Positions 57,108-64,000 of a stretch of DNA of 64,000 bases are shown here, piece after piece; positions within the stretch are counted from its first letter, which is position 1; the number at the start of each line of letters is the position of its first letter. The position numbers and the translations under genes were made by a program. The DNA lies in contig PKWL01000069.1 in assembly GCA_003133225.1 (NCBI GenBank), forward strand, positions 46,557 to 110,556, written 5' to 3'. Source of the stretch: Janthinobacterium sp. (GTDB lineage: Bacteria; Pseudomonadota; Gammaproteobacteria; Burkholderiales; Burkholderiaceae_D). Under the pieces are notes generated by a model that saw only the letters and a program-made list of their open reading frames with translations, made no database searches and had not been told where the DNA came from.

Positions 57108-57710
57108 TTGGGCATAAATAAAAACTGGGAAAATGGCTTCAACGAAGACGATTATGATGACTACAAATCGGCAGAAGTTGAACGTGAAAGGCTGGAACAA
57201 GCGAACTCAACCGATTGGTGGATCTACATAGGATTAGACATACAGCGTACTAATATGGCTAAGATTGGGTTAACTTCCGGTGATCTTGGAACCAGAGCAA
57301 GCAGTAGTCAAAATCCATTTTTCACTCTCCTTTGTGGTTTCAAGGTTAAGGACGGCATCGGTCCAATTAAGTTGAAAAAAATAGAAGACGCTGTAATTGC
57401 AATGCTTGAGAGCCGCTATGTACAAATCAATCATTTTGGCACTGGCAGGAAGTCGGAATGGTTTTATGTCAGTGCCCACATTATGAGAGAATTGGTCCAT
57501 GATTTTCTTTATGATCAATACAGTCAATATATGTATTGTTATCATTGCCATGAACGCGATATGGGCGTTATCCACTCTTGGCAAAACAATGGATCGATTA
57601 ATGGAGGAAAGAATTCCCGTTATCATGCTAGTGATTTAAGCAATCCGCCCGTTGCATTTGAGTGCCTGACACCACCCGGTTGCGGCGCCGCTGATTGTGA
57701 TTGCTGGTGA
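57108..57710 (+). CDS. GIY-YIG-related (T5orf172/MUG113-like) protein
   Basis: A 200-aa protein. WWIYIGLDIQRTNMAKIGLT, followed by RASSSQN and FFTLLCGFKV, matches the GIY-YIG-like fold of the T5orf172/MUG113 group: YIG, KIGxT and R. A C-terminal Cys/His-rich part (YCYHCHE, LTPPGCGAADCDCW) may bind zinc. The catalytic Glu is not certain. It starts with TTG 57108, since no in-frame ATG or GTG is available. Such proteins are common on phages and islands; activity not established. Confidence 0.65.
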   Translation: MGINKNWENGFNEDDYDDYKSAEVERERLEQANSTDWWIYIGLDIQRTNMAKIGLTSGDLGTRASSSQNPFFTLLCGFKVKDGIGPIKLKKIEDAVIAMLESRYVQINHFGTGRKSEWFYVSAHIMRELVHDFLYDQYSQYMYCYHCHERDMGVIHSWQNNGSINGGKNSRYHASDLSNPPVAFECLTPPGCGAADCDCW

Positions 57711-57955
57711 GCAGCCAATCTGATATACAGCGATTTTAAACGCTACCAATAACGATAGCTCCTTCGGTTTTTATTTTTGGAATTCAGATATCCATTTTTC
57801 AACTCAACGGCGGTTTTTGGCCGATTGCCGACGATCATATAGGAATATTGACTGACCGCTAACGGTGTTGGTGATCGGCGGCTGACGCTGCATTGCGCCC
57901 GTTCGCGGTGCGTCGCCGATCGGCGCCCGACCGTCATGCGTCGAAAACCGCACGG

Positions 57956-59047
57956 TTAGCGCTGAACTCCCGGAGCATTCGTACGTAATGCTTTGCCTTT
58001 TCGTGTCACCCTATCAAAACTAAAAACATGTTCTCTCGGGCTTTCCGCGCATCTGCCAACCAATCTGCGAGGAAAGTCAGGATGCCCTTTCTCTACCATC
58101 ACGGAGGCGGCACATATTGAACAAGAAGACGAATATCGGACCAGATGAATTGTGAGGCCGACATCCGCTCGCACAAGCTCCAACTGCCCCGGCTTTTCTC
58201 TCCATGACTCTACTCCATCGGCACAAATAACTCGATCTTCAAGAAGATGTTTCATAGGCTGAATTAACAATATCCACAATGAATAGGCAATTCCAAGAAG
58301 CATCAGCGATGAAAATATTGCTTTATTGTTGACAGGACCCAGCCCCACCAGTGCCACCGCCAACAAGACAATTCCAAGTATCCCTATTGCGATCGCAATA
58401 AATGGCAAAGCGACGGACCAGCCACGCCATCCCTTCAGCACAATTTTTCCATTTTTTAGCCAAGGTTTCAACAGAAATATACATGCGATATCCCCAGGCT
58501 GGGTGCATTGGTAGTCCACTTCAGATTCTGGTTTTTTGTTGCTGTGCTCACCTGTTTCATGCACTAAATTTGCGGTGTCCATCGCGTCGACTCCGTTCAC
58601 GTTCAGCTCGGTTAATGGCCTCGCCGATATCCAGTACAGCGTGACGTTTTTTCCGGGAGTTGTTTTGCGCTCGAAGTGGGGGTAATGATCCAATCCTCTG
58701 CGAGCAGCGAAGGAAAGAAAATTACCGCGCCTGGCATTCCAATATTTTTCAACTTCAGGCCATTTAAGCCACGACCCCAGGTCTTTTTCTCCCTCCGCCA
58801 GCCCACAAGCGGCGGCGATATCCCTCTTGTCAAACTTCCTCGAATCCTCAGCCTTATCAATTTTTTTGAATGATTCGCTTGCCAGTGCGGTGAGAATGTC
58901 GTGGTTTTTTTGGTTGTTGTTATTTTCTGACAACCAATCCAGAAGACACCGCAATACTTTGTTGAGTACCGCGTTAACCGGGATCGGCGGGGTTTCGGTG
59001 GGGTTATTTATGCTGTTTTCCCCTACAGTTAGCTCGTTGGTTTCCAT
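57956..59047 (-). CDS. Two-span membrane protein of unknown function
   Basis: A 363-aa protein. About 200 soluble N-terminal residues (KWPEVEKYWNARRGNFLSFA) precede two hydrophobic spans (WSVALPFIAIAIGILGIVLL and FSSLMLLGIAYSLWILLI) and a ~100-residue C-terminal part with a Cys pair (SSCSICAAS). Family unknown. Divergent from the CoiA-like gene, 26 bp apart, so the two may share regulation. Confidence 0.65.
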   Translation of the reverse strand: METNELTVGENSINNPTETPPIPVNAVLNKVLRCLLDWLSENNNNQKNHDILTALASESFKKIDKAEDSRKFDKRDIAAACGLAEGEKDLGSWLKWPEVEKYWNARRGNFLSFAARRGLDHYPHFERKTTPGKNVTLYWISARPLTELNVNGVDAMDTANLVHETGEHSNKKPESEVDYQCTQPGDIACIFLLKPWLKNGKIVLKGWRGWSVALPFIAIAIGILGIVLLAVALVGLGPVNNKAIFSSLMLLGIAYSLWILLIQPMKHLLEDRVICADGVESWREKPGQLELVRADVGLTIHLVRYSSSCSICAASVMVEKGHPDFPRRLVGRCAESPREHVFSFDRVTRKGKALRTNAPGVQR

Positions 59048-59073
59048 TTAATGTCAATTTAATAGGGGGTGGT

Positions 59074-59982
59074 ATGTCGAATAAAAACGTGTTTATGTCG
59101 TTTGCCATGAATGACTGCGGGATGGCGGTTTCAATCGAGCATGTCGATCGGGGAGCCGCTTGCGCCTGCTTTTGCCCTCGATGTCAAGAACCTGTTGTCG
59201 CAAAGCAAGGAGATGTCAGAGTATGGCATTTTTCCCATGCGAGCGGCGCAGATTGTGCCGGCGCCGGCGAATCAGCATTACATCTTGCAGCAAAACAGCT
59301 CCTGTTGACTAAGCGCGAACTGGTTTTTCCATCCATCGCCGTCACCAGGAAGGCAATTAACCAGAAGAGTGGGACAGTCCACATCGGTCATGCCAGCCAC
59401 CCAAAAAAAAGAGTGAGCTTCGACCAGGTCTACTTGGAACAGGCGTTAGGATTAATTATTCCGGATGTCATTTGCGATACACCTGAGGACCGGTATTTAA
59501 TTGAAATCGCCGTTACGCACTTTGTCGACGAAGGAAAGATGGCATTGATAAAAGGGCTGAATTACGGGGCGGTGGAAATTACGATCAACATCGATCTCCG
59601 CGAGCATTGGTCATGGGAAGAGCTTGAGGAAGAGGTCATAAATAACACAAGCAATAAATCCTGGCTTCATTATCCAAAGAAAGCGGAGTTGGAGGTCGAA
59701 GCATGTACACAGGCCAAAGCACTGGCAGATGCCGAACAAATTCCAGAGCCAATATTAATGTTGCCGTCTAAAATGTCAGCCCCCCAGACGAAACTGTCCT
59801 GGCGCGGTGTTCACGTTTGGATTACAGAATATGACTTCGGACTCGTAGCATGGTCTTCATACAATCCGGAAATTAACAAGATCCTCAAGCGGTGTGGTGG
59901 AAAATGGCAACCAAAATATCGCAACTGGCTCCTTCCAAAATGGGTAAAAAATCATCTCGTAGAAGAGTTGGCTGCCACATGA
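59074..59982 (+). CDS. CoiA-like competence/nuclease-family protein
   Basis: A 302-aa protein. A zinc-ribbon-like start (CACFCPRCQEPVVAKQGD) leads to RVWHFSHASGADC and GESALHLAAKQLLL, the CoiA hallmark. PDVICDTPEDRYLIEIAVTH then gives a D...ExA-type nuclease-like strand pair, with Ala where an active PD-(D/E)XK enzyme has Lys. A C-terminal ~70-residue domain (WQPKYRNWLLPKW) resembles short SSB/primase-linked modules. Likely acts on DNA. ATG 59074 follows a GGGGTGGT ribosome site. Confidence 0.72.
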   Translation: MSNKNVFMSFAMNDCGMAVSIEHVDRGAACACFCPRCQEPVVAKQGDVRVWHFSHASGADCAGAGESALHLAAKQLLLTKRELVFPSIAVTRKAINQKSGTVHIGHASHPKKRVSFDQVYLEQALGLIIPDVICDTPEDRYLIEIAVTHFVDEGKMALIKGLNYGAVEITINIDLREHWSWEELEEEVINNTSNKSWLHYPKKAELEVEACTQAKALADAEQIPEPILMLPSKMSAPQTKLSWRGVHVWITEYDFGLVAWSSYNPEINKILKRCGGKWQPKYRNWLLPKWVKNHLVEELAAT

Positions 59983-61343
59983 GGGCCATGCTTCGCGATT
60001 TGACATTGGGGCCGTTGCGCGAATTTAGTCAGCGTAGGAAGTTGCCCGCCGTCCCTTTCAAAATATCCGGCGGCAGGCGAATATCTCCATAAAGCGTTGA
60101 CTTGACCGACCGGTATCGGCCGGTTCCTGCGGTCAGGGATACAGGCTGAATGACTGCAATCGCATGCACGGCCGTCCCACGACCACACATCGGACAGCCC
60201 GCGAAGGACGAAAGGGTGCTTCGCGAGACCGACTCGCCCAAAACTTTTTGTTTGCATTGACGCGGGTAAAGAACGATGTTTGTACTTGACAGTGACCCAG
60301 AGCCTTCAAATTCGGTGCGCTAACCCCGCACTGCACGCCTTCCATCTTGATAACGCTTTTTATCAAGAGCGGTTTTTTCCCGTCTAATAATGGTTCGATT
60401 TAAGAAAAACGCCGATTGATATCTGTAGCCATGTCGCGTGCATGGAAGGGGCTGCTCAAAGCAAATAATAATTTAATGCACCTAAAAATAACATGCCAAT
60501 TTACCGTATATTTAAAATAACATCAATTAAATCAATAACTTAACAAATATTAATCTTGTACACCGTGTACATTTCGTTGAGCTTTGGCGCGAGCGTATGG
60601 GGAATCTTCGCACGAGATCGACTCATCGGGAGGGCGAAAGGCAGTGTTGTCAACAACGCTCGTTTCCTCATCCTGCCCTGGATTCAGTTTAAGGGCGTGA
60701 CATCGAAGATTCTTGCACTCGTCAATTGCCAAGTTCCCAGCGATTGGTATCAGCATTAGGCTACCGTCCGGCGTTGCTGTAAACCTTCGTCGAAATCCTC
60801 TATCATCGCGTAACTTGCCTCTGAATTGAGATCGGAAGACCGCCGCACGTGGCAAAAATTCAGCCTAGCAATCAAGTCATACCCATCAATGGCATCAATG
60901 TCGCGTCCTCATATGTTGACCGAATTCTTTTTACATTTCCATGAAAACTTACCGAAAAACATAAGAATTAAGAGATTTATTGCGATTTGAGAAAAAAAGC
61001 TTCGAACAAATAGAAGACAAACGTTTTTGGAATTAACTGCTTTACTTTACCAGCATATCTGAAAAACAAAATGATGTTGGACATACACGAGTGTGATTGA
61101 CGCCGGACGCCGCCCATTTTCCGACACTAAATTGAGGCGGATGGCGATGGCCTTGCTCGCAGCGTCGTCTTCGAAATTGGCTCGCGCGTTCAATTTTTCT
61201 GGGCCACTCTCACATGTCCGCCACTAAGAAAATTGAATCATATCGAATTTAGGTAACGATTCAAAAGAATTTGCTGACAACGTGCTGTTAAAGTTCAGAC
61301 ACGTCCCGCAATGTCCGGGGACCTACTCTGAAAAGGTGCAAAT
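59983..61343. other. 1.36-kb region without convincing genes
   Basis: No gene recognised. The part from 60.4 to 60.6 kb is strongly AT-rich and contains a 15-bp palindrome TGTACAC-C-GTGTACA at 60557-60571. Given the RepA/RepC genes downstream, the replication origin could be here, but I see no iterons. Confidence 0.45.
60557..60571. promoter_or_regulatory. Palindrome TGTACAC-C-GTGTACA
   Basis: A perfect 7-bp dyad with one central base in AT-rich DNA upstream of the replication block. Typical size of a regulator operator; ligand unknown. Confidence 0.5.
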
Positions 61344-61538
61344 ATGGAACAGAAGACGATTATTCGCTTGCCAGCATTGAGAAAAAAAACCGGCCTCGGT
61401 AGGTCCTATTTATATTCTGCCATAAAAAACGGGACGTTTCCTCGACAAATTTCATTGTCAATTAGGCAAGTTGGCTGGATCGAATCTGAAATTAACGATT
61501 GGATTCAGGCTCGCATCAAAGCATCGCGAGGAGAATAG
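61344..61538 (+). CDS. AlpA-family regulator/excisionase
   Basis: A 64-aa MerR-like HTH of the AlpA type: IIRLPALRKKTGLGRSYLYS, then AIKNGTFPRQISLS and WIESEINDWIQARI. AlpA proteins activate excision or early genes of integrated elements. AAGGTGCAAAT precedes ATG. It is the first gene of a rightward block with the sigma-like, repA and repC genes. Confidence 0.9.
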   Translation: MEQKTIIRLPALRKKTGLGRSYLYSAIKNGTFPRQISLSIRQVGWIESEINDWIQARIKASRGE

Positions 61539-61540
61539 AA

Positions 61541-62164
61541 ATGATCTACCCATACAATTTTCAAAGTTCGGAAACCACGGCAAATATTGTTAATAAGCAT
61601 GCCGACCGGATCCAAAATTGCAGATTACATGTTGAAAATGCCGGATATTTTTTTCCGACGAAACAACAGGACCCGATTTTGATTTTTATTTTCGAAAATA
61701 GAAAGCAAATACAACAGAAAGCAAATAAGTTTAATTGTGACTTCGCCGATACCTGTCAAGATGTTTGCCTTATTTTTCTTGAAAACATATCGAAATTTGA
61801 TTCAACGCGCGGAACTTTAAAAGCATTTATTTTTGGACATCTTGAGAAAATGTTACGTCGTCAAGCCATCGGACCGCTTCGATTCGCGTTGTCGCTAGAT
61901 GATGACGATGGCGAGCGAATTCAGAATGTTCGTGAACGAATGGAGTCGAAATTTACAGATGATAATAATGACGAAAATATTCGCGTTGCAGTTCCGGGGG
62001 CAAACGGCCTGAAAGCCATTGCTGAAGCCATCAACGCCAGGTCGGCCAGAGAGCTTGGAAATGACCTCGGACTGACAAAACGAAGAATTAATCAAATGCT
62101 AAGTAAAATAATAAGTGAGTCGAGCGCGCAATTTGATTTTAACTTCACAAATGAATCCATATGA
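61541..62164 (+). CDS. Sigma-factor-like protein
   Basis: A 207-aa protein. A region-2-like segment (CQDVCLIFLENISKFDSTRG, TLKAFIFGHLEKMLRRQAIG) is followed by a poorly conserved loop and a C-terminal HTH-like part (ARELGNDLGLTKRRINQML). This matches small sigma-70-like proteins of phages and integrative elements. ATG 61541 follows the alpA stop by two bases. It may direct transcription of the replication genes (inference). AT-rich. Confidence 0.7.
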   Translation: MIYPYNFQSSETTANIVNKHADRIQNCRLHVENAGYFFPTKQQDPILIFIFENRKQIQQKANKFNCDFADTCQDVCLIFLENISKFDSTRGTLKAFIFGHLEKMLRRQAIGPLRFALSLDDDDGERIQNVRERMESKFTDDNNDENIRVAVPGANGLKAIAEAINARSARELGNDLGLTKRRINQMLSKIISESSAQFDFNFTNESI

Positions 62165-63150
62165 TAGATATTCTAAAAACTCAAATTCCATTAAAACATG
62201 GCGCCAGTCGGTCACGTTGGGAAACAATTATTAATTGCGAACGCGTTACGCTCGCTGATGCGTTGAACAAGCCAAAAATAGATTGGGTCCTGCCCGGATT
62301 GCCGGCCGGATCTGTCGGCGCAATTGTCGGTCCCGGCGCGACAGGAAAGTCGTTTCTTTCGATTGGAATTGCCGGCGCGGTTGGATGTGGGCTGGATATA
62401 TTGGGCGACATGTTCAGATGCCAAACCACGGGAAAAGTTGTCGTGTTTTTCGGCGAAGATCCTCGATCTATCGTGCAAGAGCGATTACATTCATTCCGTC
62501 AAAATTTGGATAGCAAATCAATTGAGCTATTCGATGAAAATGTAACGATTGTTTCTGGACATGGAATGCTATGTCAATTAATGGACTCAAATGGCGAATA
62601 CGGAAAATTTTACAATGTCTTTCTCGAAGCCGCGCGTGGAGCACGGCTTTTGATACTCGACCCGTTTTCCCGCCTTCATGGTGGAGATGAAAACGACAAT
62701 TCTGCAATGACCAGAATGTTGCAAATTCTTGAGTCCATTTGCAAACAAACGGGGGCAACGATTTTGATAATTCACCATACAGGAAAAAATGCAACATATA
62801 ACTCTGGCGGTGAGATGAGTAATCAAAGTGCGTCGCGTGGCGCGTCGTCGTTATCAAGTGGATTGAGATGGCAAGTAAATATGTGGACGCCAAATATAAA
62901 GGAGGCGCTTGGTTTTGGACTCAACGACGTTCAGAGAAAATTTTTTGTTAGAATGGCATTAGTCAAAGCAAATTACACAGCGCCGATTAATGATGAATGG
63001 ATGCAGCGTGGCAATGATGGTGTTTTACAGCGCGTTAAATTATTTAATGTGAAAAAATATGGTGCTGTCAAAAATAAGCCAGTATCAGCTGGCGATAAAA
63101 AAGAGGAAATGCATGCAACCGATGAAGCAAGCTTCTATTTCCCATCGTAA
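62161..63150 (+). CDS. repA: RepA-type replicative helicase
   Basis: A 329-aa RecA-fold hexameric helicase resembling RepA of IncQ plasmids. Walker A is GPGATGKSFL (about residues 57-66), Walker B ARLLILDPFSRLHGGDENDN, and a later HHTGKN. Its start overlaps the preceding gene by 4 nt. With RepC downstream this gives a helicase + initiator pair; the IncQ primase RepB is not visible. Suggests the element can replicate autonomously. Confidence 0.82.
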   Translation: MIDILKTQIPLKHGASRSRWETIINCERVTLADALNKPKIDWVLPGLPAGSVGAIVGPGATGKSFLSIGIAGAVGCGLDILGDMFRCQTTGKVVVFFGEDPRSIVQERLHSFRQNLDSKSIELFDENVTIVSGHGMLCQLMDSNGEYGKFYNVFLEAARGARLLILDPFSRLHGGDENDNSAMTRMLQILESICKQTGATILIIHHTGKNATYNSGGEMSNQSASRGASSLSSGLRWQVNMWTPNIKEALGFGLNDVQRKFFVRMALVKANYTAPINDEWMQRGNDGVLQRVKLFNVKKYGAVKNKPVSAGDKKEEMHATDEASFYFPS

Positions 63151-63964
63151 TGACGGAATAATAAAAAACCCCGTCACTACCGTAACGCCACACCGGCTCG
63201 GAGTTTTTCGTCCAGTGAAACAAATGCAGGGCGAGCTTGAGGACATATTAGTGGAAAATAGCTGGGGAAAGTGCAAATTGCCATCATGCGTATTGACGCA
63301 AGTGCATGCCTGTATTATTGAATCAATTTTTATTTCTTCCTTAAAAATAAATGTGGCACAAGATGGCGCTGTTGCAATATTAATTGTTATACCATCTGTG
63401 TTGCGAAATATGGGGAAGACGACGCGTAATCATACTTGGTTTCATTCCAAGATTGTTGAGCTGCAAAATCAAGTCATTGAGATAGAGACTAAAACTATGA
63501 AAATTTCGAGTCGTGTAATTAGAAAAGTTTTCGAGTATAAAAATTTCATAAATGAAGATGGAAAAGTTTGGGCGATTGTTTTTGAGAGCGAGTTTTCCAG
63601 ATTTCTTTTGTCTGACCAAGGAATATTTTATCCGCCTCATCTGCTGAAGGTTATAGCCGCGCTACCCGGCTCGGCCCAAGCAATCGTCAGGTTTTGCTGG
63701 TCGCACGCTGGTGGCGTCCGAGGGGAAATGATACAATCAATTCTGCGTGGGCACTTAAAATATGCATGGTCCAACGTGCGCGATGAAAATAAATGTATTA
63801 AAAAAATACTTGCTGTTGCGACAGAAATCCAAAAAACAGGCATAACGATCGACTTGGCGGGTCGTGTTTGGTTTGAAAGAAAATATGGCGTGGGCTATTT
63901 GAAGCCGGAAAACTTTGCGATGAATTGCAGGAACACAATTTCAGGTCCTGGTTTAATCACATAG
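63113..63964 (+). CDS. repC: RepC-type replication initiator
   Basis: A 283-aa protein similar in position and pattern to the RepC initiators of IncQ-like plasmids: winged-helix segments around KISSRVIRKVFEYKN and YPPHLLKVIAALPGSAQAIV, and a basic C-terminal part. RepC binds origin iterons. ATG 63113 (MQPMKQ) has AGAGGAAATGC upstream and overlaps repA by 38 nt; the frame is open to 63059. The stop is at 63964, so the gene is complete, with 36 bp left in the window. Confidence 0.72.
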   Translation: MQPMKQASISHRNDGIIKNPVTTVTPHRLGVFRPVKQMQGELEDILVENSWGKCKLPSCVLTQVHACIIESIFISSLKINVAQDGAVAILIVIPSVLRNMGKTTRNHTWFHSKIVELQNQVIEIETKTMKISSRVIRKVFEYKNFINEDGKVWAIVFESEFSRFLLSDQGIFYPPHLLKVIAALPGSAQAIVRFCWSHAGGVRGEMIQSILRGHLKYAWSNVRDENKCIKKILAVATEIQKTGITIDLAGRVWFERKYGVGYLKPENFAMNCRNTISGPGLIT

Positions 63965-64000
63965 GTGCACGGTTTAATCCATAGGATTACCCACTTCTCA

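Overview
The window looks like a chromosome segment of a betaproteobacterium (Burkholderiales, probably Oxalobacteraceae of the Massilia/Janthinobacterium type). I infer this from the GC-rich housekeeping genes and the gene order miaB-phoH-ybeY-corC-lnt. The genus is a guess.

Positions 1-15.6 kb are core genome. A minus-strand operon (miaB, phoH/ybeZ, ybeY, corC, lnt) supplies tRNA modification, rRNA maturation and lipoprotein acylation. It is followed by a small HTH protein, a two-gene HDOD signalling pair, a ChaN-like lipoprotein, a thioredoxin-like protein, an MHS-type MFS transporter, a DUF2252 protein, the Kup potassium transporter, a hemerythrin-like protein and a tRNA-Met.

From the tRNA-Met 3' end to the right edge (about 48 kb) the DNA is accessory. 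A P4-type integrase begins 166 bp downstream of the tRNA. After it come three small secreted proteins, a large orphan protein with a zinc ribbon and a PD-(D/E)XK-like motif, and a patchwork of decayed recombinases, phage genes and an IS1595 fragment. A pair of about 590-bp direct repeats (22.5 and 30.4 kb) brackets a J-domain protein, a nucleotidyltransferase and an AT-rich ATPase + TOPRIM pair resembling AbiL/PARIS systems. Farther right lie a membrane protein fused to a cold-shock domain, a CHAT protease-like gene translationally coupled to a ComEC-type metallo-beta-lactamase gene, and, divergent from them, an SF1 helicase + DUF2290 pair.

From 46.4 kb to the end the genes suggest an integrative or plasmid-like element. 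They include a ParM-like actin with a small partner, two more tyrosine recombinases, several lipoproteins and small membrane proteins, a GIY-YIG-like protein, a CoiA-like protein, and an AT-rich AlpA / sigma-like / RepA helicase / RepC block. No conjugation genes and no right-hand attachment site are visible, so the element probably continues beyond the window.

The best candidates for undescribed biology are the CHAT-MBL pair with its divergent helicase-DUF2290 neighbours, the 861-aa nuclease-like orphan, the NTase protein, and the ATPase-TOPRIM pair inside the repeat-bracketed cargo region.
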